From assembly GCA_020629275.1 (NCBI GenBank), contig JAHDDQ010000003.1, positions 23,484-87,483 on the forward strand: a stretch of 64,000 bases of DNA, given 5' to 3'. The stretch is from Tenacibaculum sp. Its GTDB lineage: Bacteria > Bacteroidota > Bacteroidia > Flavobacteriales > Flavobacteriaceae. The position numbers and the translations under genes were made by a program. Positions 18,064 to 26,686 of the stretch are shown here, in pieces. The notes under the pieces were generated by a model that saw only the letters and a program-made list of their open reading frames with translations, did no database searches and was not told where the DNA came from. Each line of letters begins with the position of its first letter. Position 1 is the stretch's first letter.

Positions 18064-19965
18064 CTATTCGTTATCGTCTTCTTGAAATTGCAAATATTTT
18101 TCAACGGTTTTATTTACTGGAGGAATATCTTCTTCTGTTATAGTCTTCAATATTTCTGAAGTAATTGGTGTTATCGCTACAATTCTGTTAGCTTGATATT
18201 CTATGATTTTCTCGAATAAATTTCTAGCTACTCTGGCATTACCAAAGTTTTTGTCTTTTTGCTCATAAAATTTATCGAAAATAAAATGAAGTTTTTCTTT
18301 GGCATCGTCGGTAATAACAAAATCATTTTTCCTGCAAAACAATTCAAAAATACCCAACAACTCAATCGGTTTGTAATGGTCAAAATTGAAATAACGGTTA
18401 AAACGAGATTGTAACCCTGGATTAGAGTTGATAAAATCTTTCATCTCATCTGGATAGCCTGCTACGATAACCACCAATTCTTTTCGGTGATCTTCCATTT
18501 TTTTCAATAGAATTTCTATTGCTTCGTTTCCAAAGTCTTTTTTCGCGTCTTTATTTAACGCATAGGCTTCATCAACAAATAAAACTCCATTTAAAGATGT
18601 GTTTACAACCTCTTCTACTTTTAAAGCAGTTTGTCCTACATAACCAGCAACTAATCCACTTCTGTCAGTTTCTATTAAGTGTCCTTTCTCTAGGTAACCT
18701 AAATGTTTATAAACTCTAGAGACTAATCTTGCAACTGTTGTTTTTCCTGTTCCTGGAGGTCCCATAAAAACAGAATGTAATGAATTATTTACTGCTTTTA
18801 AACCTTGTTCTTCTCTAAGTTTTTGAACTTTTAAGAAATTAGCTAATTCTTGAACGGCTGTTTTTATATTATCTAGTCCTATAAGCTCATGTAACTCATC
18901 TAAAACATCAACTAAAGTTTCATTTTCATCTACTTCAGTAGTTTTAACACCTTGTAATTTTTGTTTTGGATGATTAATTTTTTCATTTATCTGTTCAAGT
19001 ACTTTTTGTTCTTCTTCTGAAACGCTATCATCAGCCTTAGCTATTAATGATGCTATTCTATATAAAAAAGTTCCAGAGTTTATAAAGTGTTTGTTTTTTA
19101 ATTTTTTTAGAATTGAAGGTAATAGAAATTCCTTTTTATATTCCTCTCCTAAATCAAACAGCTTTGCTTCTTTAATGATTTCAATATTTTTATCGAAACT
19201 CTCAGAAGCCACAAACTTGTTTATACGTTCTATGGTTAACGAACCAATCATATCATTTCCTTGCAGTTTTTCAAATAAAAATGCTAGAATGAATTTTACT
19301 TTGTAATTGGCTGTGGTGTTTTTTGAATCATTTAAGTCTGCAATACTATTATATGCTTTTATAATATCTTGAAGAATTACATGTTCTGCAACGAATTTCA
19401 CAGCATCGTCTGATTTACTTACGATGGTGTTAATTACAGTAGAAAATTGTTTATTTTGATTTAAATCTTCTGCTAGTAATTGAATTTTTTCTCCTTCATT
19501 TTTTAAAATTTCTAAAAACTCGTAGTCGATAGCAAAATCGTTCTCTGAGCTTTCTTTTTTATTAACAAAATCTTTAAACTTATTGGTAAAAGACTCTAAG
19601 TTTTTTTTCTCTTCTTTCTCTTTTAAAGCTATATCAGATACTATTTCTTTTAATAAAGAAATGTGTTCCTTCGGAAAACCTTTAAAAGCAGTAGCATCAA
19701 ATGAATTTTGCCAAAGTGCTAATTTCTCTTGTTTTGTATGTACGTATTTTGATGTAATTACAACATCCAATTCTTTTTCATTTCCACTTAAAGAATATAA
19801 AACTAATATGTCTTCATCTTTAATTTTAACTGATGGAAAATCAGAAGATATTTTTAAAATGTGTAACGGGTTTATAGCTTTTCCTTTAAAGAAAAACCGT
19901 TGTTCTTCTTCAGTTAACTTTGAAAAAAGCTGGTCGATTATTTTATAGTTTCTTAGACTATTCAT
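18064..19965 (-). CDS. CbbX/SpoVK-type AAA+ ATPase with TerB-like segment
   Basis: The 633-residue cytosolic protein ends in an AAA+ module of the CbbX/SpoVK/EccA group: lead helix LHELIGLDNIKTAVQEL (about 358-374), Walker A GPPGTGKT (402-409), pore-like region SGLVAGYVGQTA, Walker B VLFVDEAYAL (461-470), sensor 1 VIVAGYPDEM, and arginine finger region LQSRFNRYF. Relatives remodel protein complexes such as Rubisco or type VII secretion substrates. Residues about 296-330 (GTFLYRIASLIAKADDSVSE) resemble a TerB-like acidic helical domain, as in tellurite-resistance-linked stress systems; this second call is tentative. The N-terminal 290 residues are helical and unassigned. The gene begins two bases after the ABC ATPase gene ends, so it belongs with the transporter. 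Confidence 0.85.
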   Translation of the reverse strand: MNSLRNYKIIDQLFSKLTEEEQRFFFKGKAINPLHILKISSDFPSVKIKDEDILVLYSLSGNEKELDVVITSKYVHTKQEKLALWQNSFDATAFKGFPKEHISLLKEIVSDIALKEKEEKKNLESFTNKFKDFVNKKESSENDFAIDYEFLEILKNEGEKIQLLAEDLNQNKQFSTVINTIVSKSDDAVKFVAEHVILQDIIKAYNSIADLNDSKNTTANYKVKFILAFLFEKLQGNDMIGSLTIERINKFVASESFDKNIEIIKEAKLFDLGEEYKKEFLLPSILKKLKNKHFINSGTFLYRIASLIAKADDSVSEEEQKVLEQINEKINHPKQKLQGVKTTEVDENETLVDVLDELHELIGLDNIKTAVQELANFLKVQKLREEQGLKAVNNSLHSVFMGPPGTGKTTVARLVSRVYKHLGYLEKGHLIETDRSGLVAGYVGQTALKVEEVVNTSLNGVLFVDEAYALNKDAKKDFGNEAIEILLKKMEDHRKELVVIVAGYPDEMKDFINSNPGLQSRFNRYFNFDHYKPIELLGIFELFCRKNDFVITDDAKEKLHFIFDKFYEQKDKNFGNARVARNLFEKIIEYQANRIVAITPITSEILKTITEEDIPPVNKTVEKYLQFQEDDNE

Positions 19966-19967
19966 AG

Positions 19968-20777
19968 TTAATTTTCAGCATCTATTTGCATCATAGCATC
20001 TTCTACTTGGTGAACTAATTCATCAAAATGTGCTAAACGCTTTGTTTCTCTTGTTCTATTGAATGGTAAGTCAACATTAATATGTTTTACGAAATGAGAA
20101 GGAGCGTGCTTCATGATATAAATATCATCTGCTAAATACACTGCTTCTTGAATATCGTGTGTTACAAATAAAATTGTTGGACTAAATTTTTCCCAAATAC
20201 CAATTAATAAATCTTGCATTTGTAGCCTTGTTTTTACATCAAGCGCTCCAAATGGTTCATCCATTAATAAAATTTCTGGATTAGACATTAAACTTCTTGC
20301 TATTGCAACACGTTGTAATTGTCCTCCAGATAAATTCGGGTATTGTGCGTATTTTTTTTGATGGCCATCTAAGCCAACCAATTGAATCATTTCCATCGCA
20401 CGTTCGTCTCGTTCTTTTTTAGATATCCCTTGAAACTGTAAGCCTAAACCAACATTCTCTAGGACTGTCATCCAAGGTAATGATGAGTACTGCTGAAAAA
20501 CCATACTTACTCGGTTTTGCTTACTTACTGGTTTTCCTTTTACTAAAACTGTACCTTCTGTAGGTTGCTGCAAGCCTGCTATATATCTAAGTAAAGTAGA
20601 CTTACCACATCCAGACATTCCTAATATAACAGCAAACTGCCCTTGCATTGGTTTATCTTCTATAAGTAAATCTAAGTTTTTGATAATCTCCACTTTACCA
20701 TTCTCGTAAGATTGATGGATATTACGAAGCTCTATAATATTATTTGTTTGTTGATTGTCGAAAAATTCTAGAGCCAT
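19968..20777 (-). CDS. ABC transporter ATP-binding protein, NitT/TauT/SsuB type
   Basis: This 269-residue ATPase shows Walker A GMSGCGKS (53-60), a Q-loop segment VFQQYSSLPWMTVLEN, ABC signature LSGGQLQRVAIARSL, Walker B ILLMDEPFGALD and H-loop LFVTHDIQEAV. The sequence is closest in pattern to the nitrate/taurine/sulfonate importer ATPases. It would energise the permease encoded immediately upstream in the operon (2-base gap). All catalytic motifs are intact. The neighbours (AAA+ ATPase, PspA-like protein, OmpA-fused binding protein) are not those of a nutrient importer, so the machine may have been repurposed for sensing or lipid/peptidoglycan work rather than uptake. Confidence 0.93.
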   Translation of the reverse strand: MALEFFDNQQTNNIIELRNIHQSYENGKVEIIKNLDLLIEDKPMQGQFAVILGMSGCGKSTLLRYIAGLQQPTEGTVLVKGKPVSKQNRVSMVFQQYSSLPWMTVLENVGLGLQFQGISKKERDERAMEMIQLVGLDGHQKKYAQYPNLSGGQLQRVAIARSLMSNPEILLMDEPFGALDVKTRLQMQDLLIGIWEKFSPTILFVTHDIQEAVYLADDIYIMKHAPSHFVKHINVDLPFNRTRETKRLAHFDELVHQVEDAMMQIDAEN

Positions 20778-20779
20778 AT

Positions 20780-21751
20780 TTAATGTTTATTTCCTTTATT
20801 AATATGCTTGTGCGGAAAAATTATTTTATCAATCATCATAAAAAGTCGGTCTTGTAAAACCCCGATAATCACAATAATTATAAGTATTGCAAATGCCTTA
20901 TCTATTCTACTTTGACGCTTTGCAGTCCAAATTAATTCTCCAATTCCTCCTCCTTTATTTAACATTTCAGCAATAGTTATGTAGGTCCATGAAATGGCAG
21001 TTAAAACTCTAATATCATCAATAAGTTTAGATAACACATAAGGTATATATACTGTTTTTATCGTTTGCCATGGAGTTGCTCCTAAGGTAAATACCGTATT
21101 TATATATACTTTCTGTACTTCATCTATCCGTTGTACTACTACGGGGATTAGGTATACTATTATTCCAAATGCTAGAAAAGCTACCTTCATCTGGCTTCCT
21201 AATCCTAACCACATAATAAAAATACCAGTTACCGCGGTTAATGGAATAAAACGATAGGAGTCTACTATTTTACTAAAAAGGCCTCTAAAAAGTGGAATAA
21301 GCCCTAATATAAAACCAAAAGGAATTGCAATTAATACTGCAAGAATGTATCCGTAAATGTTTAATTTTATTGAAAAGAATGTGTTTCCTATAACGTCATC
21401 TTTCTTATTTAGTTCAGGAAATGCTTTAATAACTTTTATTGGAGAAGGTAATAAAGGATATACTTTATTTTTAACTAATCCGTAATTATTTAATTCTTCA
21501 TTAGAAAGTTTCTCTAACGTATCGTAGTTGGCAACTAATGTAGAGTCGCTTTCGTAGTACAGCTTATTTTCTTCGCTTAACGCTGTTACATTTATCGTTT
21601 CATTCTGAGAGATTACCTGTTTTGATAATACTTCTGCAAAAATAAACCACATTAAAACAAGAATTACGCTTCCTAAAATGGTAAGCGTAATTCTCTGCTT
21701 AGGGTCGAGCTCTCCACGAAGCTCAAATAAATTTTTGAACCCGCCTTTCAT
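20780..21751 (-). CDS. ABC transporter permease, NitT/TauT/SsuC type, with enlarged periplasmic loop
   Basis: The 323-residue permease has TM1 at about 20-42 and five further helices from about residue 128. The cytoplasmic EAA loop that docks on the ATPase reads TLGATPWQTIKTVYIPYVL. The family phrase LLPSPIKVIKAF is present at about 100-111. Between TM1 and that phrase lies an insertion of about 55 polar residues (roughly 43-97), predicted periplasmic, whereas typical SsuC/TauC proteins are about 260 residues and pass directly to this motif. The loop could contact the OmpA-fused binding protein encoded just upstream. The start codon overlaps the stop of the binding-protein gene by one base. 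Confidence 0.9.
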   Translation of the reverse strand: MKGGFKNLFELRGELDPKQRITLTILGSVILVLMWFIFAEVLSKQVISQNETINVTALSEENKLYYESDSTLVANYDTLEKLSNEELNNYGLVKNKVYPLLPSPIKVIKAFPELNKKDDVIGNTFFSIKLNIYGYILAVLIAIPFGFILGLIPLFRGLFSKIVDSYRFIPLTAVTGIFIMWLGLGSQMKVAFLAFGIIVYLIPVVVQRIDEVQKVYINTVFTLGATPWQTIKTVYIPYVLSKLIDDIRVLTAISWTYITIAEMLNKGGGIGELIWTAKRQSRIDKAFAILIIIVIIGVLQDRLFMMIDKIIFPHKHINKGNKH

Positions 21752-23295
21752 TAGTCTACTACTAATTCAAAGTCAGTTCTCCTATTTCTTGCTTTACACT
21801 CTGAATTTTGGTTTCTTTCGCAACCAGCAACAGGCTTATCAGGACCATTTCCAACAATGATAAATCTGTTTTTAGGCATATGGTGTTCGCTAATTAAATA
21901 CTCAGCAACTGATTTTGCTCTTCTTTTAGATAACGCAATATTTGATGATCTTCCTCCTACATTATCTGTATTCCCTTCGATTCTAATACGTGCATTAGCA
22001 AAGGCTTTTGCTATAGCTGTAAACTGAATATCTATCAATTGCTTCGCGTTTTCTGTAAGTTTATATTGCCCTGTATTAAAACTAATACTTACTTTTTTAG
22101 ACGATAATGACTCTTTTTTTGCTAATTGTTCATTTACTGCTGTAAATTCTTTTTCTTTTTCACCAAAGTGATTTGCTCCGGTTAAAGAAGTAGTTTTAGA
22201 AACTAAGTCTTTTGTAGATAGCAGTCTCCAACTTTTAGCTCCTGAAGTACTAAATCCTAAATCGTTGTACTTCACTTTCATTTTGTTGTATAAATCTTCT
22301 CCTGTTACTCCGTTGTAATTTTGGTTTAAACCATAGAAGTTTTGATTGTCTCCATGCGTAGCCAAACGCACATTGTTAATAGCATCGTAACAAAAGTCTT
22401 CAGGCTGTGATAATCCTTCTGCTAAGATTTTGGCTGCTTCTTTCTTCTTTGCATCAGAACCATTTAATTCAGAAGCTCCAATCATCCATCCCTCATATAA
22501 ATCACGTAATTGTTGTTTGTTTTTTTCAACAAACTCTTTCTTTGCTACGAAAACATCTGCAATAATATGTGTTGCATTTTTAGTGCTTTCTAAAACTCTT
22601 GCGCCAGCTACTTTACTAACACAATCTGCGTCATCTGGACTCCAAACTACTGCTGCATCTACTGTTCCACTTTTAAAAGCGTCTGCTGCATCAATAGCAC
22701 TTGGTACTTGTACTAACTTTACGTCTTTAGGACTAATATCTCCTGCTTCAAGTAACCAGATTAAAAATGAATGTGAAGGCGTCATTGGTGCAACTGCTAT
22801 TTTCTTTCCTTTTAAATCACTTACTTTATTAATTCCTCTACGAGAAACGATAGCATCTCCACCTCTACTCCAATCTGCTTGAAAAACTACTTGTGGTTGA
22901 TATTGTGATAAGCCTTCTACTTCTGTAGGAAACGCATCAATAGTTGCCCACATTAAATCGATATCACCATTTTTAAAAGCATCTCTTGACGCATCAAAAT
23001 CATCGATTACTTTAAATTTTACTTTGAATCCGTAATCTTTAAAGAAACGAGAATTTGTATTGGCATCAAAACCTTTGTTAAAATACTGACCACCGGCATA
23101 TCCTCCCCATGTAACTACCCCTACATTAATTACATCTTTATATCCGTCTTTAGATTTTGATGTTGTTGCAGTTACTTCATTGATTTTCTCTTTTACTTTT
23201 GGATCTCTTAATTTATTTAATAAAAAATATACTCCCGCTATAATAGCCGCAACTATTAATATTTTTGAAAATGGAGTAAGTCTCTTTCTTGCCAT
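21751..23295 (-). CDS. substrate-binding protein fused to OmpA-like peptidoglycan-binding domain
   Basis: This 514-residue protein joins two normally separate modules. After a basic N-terminus and one membrane helix (residues 9-27, no lipobox and no clear cleavage site), residues about 55-300 form a NitT/TauT/SsuA-type Venus-flytrap binding domain (INVGVVTWGGYAGGQ, GDIDLMWATIDAF, SDLKGKKIAVAP, GTVDAAVVWSPDD). Residues about 400-512 are an OmpA C-terminal domain (SISFNTGQYKLTENAKQL, IRIEGNTDNVGGRSSN, LSKRRAKSVAEYL, NRRTDFEL) that in known cases grips diaminopimelate in peptidoglycan. The protein would thus be tethered to the inner membrane and reach the cell wall. Its cognate permease and ATPase follow with coupled starts. 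The ligand is unknown. Confidence 0.92.
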   Translation of the reverse strand: MARKRLTPFSKILIVAAIIAGVYFLLNKLRDPKVKEKINEVTATTSKSKDGYKDVINVGVVTWGGYAGGQYFNKGFDANTNSRFFKDYGFKVKFKVIDDFDASRDAFKNGDIDLMWATIDAFPTEVEGLSQYQPQVVFQADWSRGGDAIVSRRGINKVSDLKGKKIAVAPMTPSHSFLIWLLEAGDISPKDVKLVQVPSAIDAADAFKSGTVDAAVVWSPDDADCVSKVAGARVLESTKNATHIIADVFVAKKEFVEKNKQQLRDLYEGWMIGASELNGSDAKKKEAAKILAEGLSQPEDFCYDAINNVRLATHGDNQNFYGLNQNYNGVTGEDLYNKMKVKYNDLGFSTSGAKSWRLLSTKDLVSKTTSLTGANHFGEKEKEFTAVNEQLAKKESLSSKKVSISFNTGQYKLTENAKQLIDIQFTAIAKAFANARIRIEGNTDNVGGRSSNIALSKRRAKSVAEYLISEHHMPKNRFIIVGNGPDKPVAGCERNQNSECKARNRRTDFELVVD

Positions 23296-23317
23296 AATAT
23301 GTTCGTTTGATTAATTG

Positions 23318-24322
23318 TTAAAAGTTGAATAAGTCTGAATATTGATTGTTTTGGTTTTTATTAGATTTCAAAATAGGAGCGTCTAAATCTACACTATGAC
23401 TATCATTTACTAATAAATCTTTATCGTTACCTAGTATTAAAGATACACCTTCTTTCTCCCATTTATCTAAAAGTTCTAAACCTTCCTCTTCAAAAACTCC
23501 ATTTTGTAAATCAATTGAATCCATGAAACTATTAGACATCTCCATAAAACGTTCCATCTCTCCTATTTTCATACTTACATCATCTGCAATAGCTTCCAAA
23601 GCTCGGTCAAACATTTCTTTTTTATCTGAATTACCAGCAATAATATTCATTGCTGATTTCATGGCAGAATGACTTGCACGTATTGCTTTACGTTCTTGTT
23701 CTTTAACCATTACTTGATCTTCGATATCTTCTAATAAGATTTCTGAATTTTCATACATTTTTGTTAATACTCTGTATAAAATTTCCATTTTCTTATATAA
23801 TCCGTCCAGCTTTAAATTCGAGTCCTTTAGTCGTCCTGCTTTTCTAGATTTAAGAATCATTATTCCTTTCTTATCTCTTTCTTTAGCAGCGCTAGCTAAC
23901 TTCAAATTATTATTGATGCTTTTTTTATTCTCGTTCATAATTTGCTGTAGTCTTTTCATTTGACCTTTTAAAACAGCAATTTGCTTATTCATCTTTTTTA
24001 AGTTATTCTTTAAATCATCTACATAACTTTTCAGAATTCCTATTGGATCAATTTGAATAAACAAACCAGTAATCCAACGCATAAAAGATTTATACATATA
24101 GAAAACTAGATTACGCATTTTAGGATCTAGAACTACGTAAATTAACGCTCCTAGTGCACCTAATAACAAACTTAAATGTAATGTGTTTTCTACTACATTT
24201 ATGAGAAACGGTAATATTTTATACAATCCATAAAAAGCTCCACCAGCTAATAAGCCAGTGAACAACATTCCTGTTTTTCCTTCAGGTTTTTCCCAAAAAG
24301 ATTTTGGTTTTAAATTCTCCAT
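23318..24322 (-). CDS. membrane-anchored PspA/ESCRT-like coiled-coil protein
   Basis: The 334-residue protein has two membrane helices near the N-terminus (about 17-36 and 47-64) and then a long helical, highly charged region (about 85-275). Features include LKSYVDDLKNNLKKMNKQIA, a basic stretch around residue 150, and a later EMERFMEMSNSFMDSIDL. Heptad spacing and overall layout recall PspA/IM30 (ESCRT-III-like) proteins with an added membrane anchor, but I rate this as resemblance and not a firm family call. The C-terminal tail is asparagine/serine-rich and probably disordered (LKSNKNQNNQYSDLFNF). Its start overlaps the stop of the upstream coiled-coil gene by one base, and it precedes the binding-protein gene by 22 bases, placing it inside the transporter operon. 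Confidence 0.7.
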   Translation of the reverse strand: MENLKPKSFWEKPEGKTGMLFTGLLAGGAFYGLYKILPFLINVVENTLHLSLLLGALGALIYVVLDPKMRNLVFYMYKSFMRWITGLFIQIDPIGILKSYVDDLKNNLKKMNKQIAVLKGQMKRLQQIMNENKKSINNNLKLASAAKERDKKGIMILKSRKAGRLKDSNLKLDGLYKKMEILYRVLTKMYENSEILLEDIEDQVMVKEQERKAIRASHSAMKSAMNIIAGNSDKKEMFDRALEAIADDVSMKIGEMERFMEMSNSFMDSIDLQNGVFEEEGLELLDKWEKEGVSLILGNDKDLLVNDSHSVDLDAPILKSNKNQNNQYSDLFNF

Positions 24323-24996
24323 TATTTTAAGTATTGTTTCATTTTTTCAACGTCTTGTTCCAATTGCGATCTTAAATGTAAGTACGATATTTTAAAGTCG
24401 TTTTGAGTTTTATCAATTTTTGATTTACTTTCTTCTAACGTTTTTCTTAGTTCTCCTATTTGTCCTTGGTGTTTAGCAATTTCTTCAGTAAGCTGTTTTA
24501 TTTTTTCTGATTTCTCTTTTATAATGGCATCAAACTGTACAATTTCTTTTTCTTTATTTCCAACTTTGGCGCTTAATTGCCCTTCAAAAGCTTTCAAAAA
24601 CGTATTGTTTTCAGTGTCTAATATATTCATATAGTGGCCAGCTGAAGATGTTAACTTTTCTAAAGTAACCCCTAGTGTAGAAGCAGTAGCAAAAGCTGAA
24701 CGATATTTTGTTGCCTCGTCCATTGGAATTTTTTCCAATGCTTTAATTGCTCTTTTAAATTCTAGATAATCAAAACCGTCTAAATTGTTGTTTTCTATAG
24801 CTCCAAGTAGTTTGTCTATAATCTTTTCGTCAATTGTTCCTGTTGTATTAGTATACGTTTTAGGTGAAACGTTACTACTTTGAGGTTTTTTTTGTGCTAC
24901 TTCCTTTTCTTCTTGTTTATTTTCCTGTTTAGGAGTCTCTTTCTTTTCTTCAGCTGCATCATCAACTATGAAGAGTGATTTTAAATTTTTTAGCAT
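24322..24996 (-). CDS. cytosolic coiled-coil protein of the operon
   Basis: From the ATG at 24996 the protein has 224 residues; a TTG at 25017 would add seven. It begins MLKNLKSLFIVDDAAEE, followed by a Lys/Glu/Gln-rich low-complexity stretch. A compact helical domain follows (IDEKIIDKLLGAIENNNLDG, then DYLEFKRAIKAL and MDEATKYRSAFATASTLG), and finally a coiled coil to the C-terminus (KEKEIVQFDAIIKEKSEKIK). No membrane helix or catalytic motif was seen. The helical middle with DYLEFKRAI...E..YR.A... is reminiscent of small regulatory domains but I cannot assign it. It lies one base from the PspA-like gene, so a complex between the two coiled-coil proteins is likely (inference). Confidence 0.7.
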   Translation of the reverse strand: MLKNLKSLFIVDDAAEEKKETPKQENKQEEKEVAQKKPQSSNVSPKTYTNTTGTIDEKIIDKLLGAIENNNLDGFDYLEFKRAIKALEKIPMDEATKYRSAFATASTLGVTLEKLTSSAGHYMNILDTENNTFLKAFEGQLSAKVGNKEKEIVQFDAIIKEKSEKIKQLTEEIAKHQGQIGELRKTLEESKSKIDKTQNDFKISYLHLRSQLEQDVEKMKQYLK

Positions 24997-25061
24997 AAAT
25001 GGGTCATTTTCTAACAAATTTAAAAAAAATAACGAAAAATCAGTGTTTTAAAGGTTTAGCT

Positions 25062-25565
25062 TTACTTTATAAATTTATCCCAACCTATTTTAAGCACGAC
25101 AAGCAGCACTATAAAAATGACAATTAACTGCATAAAACTACCGATAAAAAATATGCCTATAAACACTTTTTGTATAAAGTAAGTAACTATAAATGCTACG
25201 AATATCATCATAAATAACCCTGAAATTTTATCAAATCCAGGAATACTTTTTAATGGTATTGTTTTATTAATTAGTAAGAATAATATAACCATAGCTACTA
25301 TGGGTAAATAATACGTAATTACTTCTAAATTGATTAGATTGGTCTTTAAAAAGAAGAAATTGTACACCAGTAATATAATTGCCAGAATTCCTGGTATCGC
25401 CAGTGCATATACTAAGATTGTATATATATAATTTACAGGAGTTTTAAAGTTTTTAGGCGTTACAATTAACATTCCTATTAAGGTTAACACTAACAAGGCT
25501 ATATAGTAATTGATTATAATACTAGAATTATTACTTAATAGATATATTAGATCTTGTACCGTCAT
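25062..25565 (-). CDS. polytopic membrane protein, first gene of the nine-gene operon
   Basis: The 167-residue protein is almost entirely hydrophobic, with about five predicted helices (IINYYIALLVLTLIGMLIV, YTILVYALAIPGILAIILL, VITYYLPIVAMVILFLLI, LFMMIFVAFIVTYFI, QLIVIFIVLLVVLKI) and short loops. No family was recognised. It is followed after 65 bases by the coiled-coil gene in the same direction, and no terminator separates them. It is therefore taken as the promoter-proximal gene of the operon. It may be a membrane-embedded partner for the PspA-like protein or the permease. Confidence 0.7.
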   Translation of the reverse strand: MTVQDLIYLLSNNSSIIINYYIALLVLTLIGMLIVTPKNFKTPVNYIYTILVYALAIPGILAIILLVYNFFFLKTNLINLEVITYYLPIVAMVILFLLINKTIPLKSIPGFDKISGLFMMIFVAFIVTYFIQKVFIGIFFIGSFMQLIVIFIVLLVVLKIGWDKFIK

Positions 25566-25575
25566 TTTTTTCTTT

Positions 25576-25605
25576 GCAATGTAATCACTTTATCAGAAAA
25601 ATCAA
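25576..25605 (-). promoter_or_regulatory. possible promoter of the nine-gene operon
   Basis: Read on the minus strand, TTG (complement of 25603-25605) is followed after 19 bases by TACATTGC (complement of 25576-25583). The spacing matches the Bacteroidota TTG-N19-21-TANNTTTG arrangement, but the -7 box is imperfect. It lies only 10 bases before the ATG, so a transcript would have almost no leader. Confidence 0.3.
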
Positions 25606-25750
25606 TAATGTAGACTTTAACTTTTATATTAATCTGTTGAAATAAACATTTACCGTTATGTTAATTGGTGTTTAAATTAAGTAGGTATACTCATCTTACT
25701 ATTAGATTTTTTTTCCACTTAAACAAAAAATGAGTGATAAGGACTTTTTG

Positions 25751-26386
25751 TTATTTACTTAATTTAAAATTTATTGCCATTAAATGTTTTACGTTAACAT
25801 ATTCTCCGTCCAACTTCCCTGGAGTAAATTTAGGTAATGCTTTAATTAGTTTTGCTGCTTCTGCTTCTAATAGTTTACCTCCTATTGGCCCTAATGTTAC
25901 TATGTTTTTAACCTTTCCTTCGGTGTCTATTGTAAAACTAGTCCATACAATTCCTTCTACACCTTTAGCTTTCAAAACTGATGGATAAACTAAATTATCG
26001 TAAACATAATTATTTAATACTTCTTTTAAACCGCCTTTATATTTGCTTTTAGAAAGTAAAACAGGTTCTTCTGTAACTTCGCCTAAGTAAGCATTCTTAA
26101 CCTTTATCACTTTCGCTGTTTTTTTCTTTCCTTTAGTATTAATAGCACTCAAGCTTTTCCTTAATTTGTGATAATAATTACGCTGTCTGGGTCTAATATA
26201 CCTTCTTTTTGGAGTAACTTCTTCACTACTCTCCTTTTCAGACATACATTTATCTATTGTGTTTAATTCAGCAAGAAGATCTAATTCTCCTTCTGAAGAT
26301 GAACTTGTACATAAATTACTTTGTGCAAATAGTAATGTATTTGATAATATGATAAAACTTAAAATTAATAGTTTCTTTGAAGTCAT
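25751..26386 (-). CDS. secreted TonB C-terminal-domain protein
   Basis: From the ATG at 26386 the protein has about 211 residues; an upstream in-frame ATG at 26428 would add 14. It starts with a signal peptide (MTSKKLLILSFIILSNTLLF). A variable linker contains the pair of cysteines in LCTSSSSEGELDLLAELNT and IDKC. The C-terminal TonB/TolA-like fold reads YPSVLKAKGVEGIVWTSFTI, DTEGKVKNIVTLGP, LIKALPKFTPGKLDG. TonB proteins carry proton-motive energy to outer-membrane receptors and are normally anchored by an uncleaved helix; here a cleavable signal is more likely, so direct coupling to ExbB/ExbD is doubtful. Three paralogues lie at 38779, 42647 and 47806. No receptor gene is adjacent to this copy. 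Confidence 0.8.
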   Translation of the reverse strand: MTSKKLLILSFIILSNTLLFAQSNLCTSSSSEGELDLLAELNTIDKCMSEKESSEEVTPKRRYIRPRQRNYYHKLRKSLSAINTKGKKKTAKVIKVKNAYLGEVTEEPVLLSKSKYKGGLKEVLNNYVYDNLVYPSVLKAKGVEGIVWTSFTIDTEGKVKNIVTLGPIGGKLLEAEAAKLIKALPKFTPGKLDGEYVNVKHLMAINFKLSK

Positions 26387-26686
26387 AATACTCAGGAATT
26401 TAATTGTGTTTTTTGAAATTGGTTTCATTGTGTTCTTTCAACACTACAAATAAACTTCAATGCTGTATTATTTCTAAAAAAAGGTACGTGAAAGGGAAAA
26501 ATTAGGTTTGAAAAGGAAATAAACTACCTGTTTCGTAACGTTTTTATTTTGTTGAAAAAGCCAGCAAAACACTGTAAATAAAGACTTAAAGATAGATTAG
26601 CTGTTTTTTAGATTTGGAGTCTCATTGACTAATACTCTAAAGTATACATTAACGTTCTATTGAAAATTGTACTTAAAAAATCAATT

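Noticed and set aside
19968..23295. Plain nitrate/taurine/sulfonate importer
   Set aside because: The transporter parts match that family, but the OmpA fusion, the permease insertion and the coupled AAA+, helicase and PspA-like genes argue against a simple nutrient importer.
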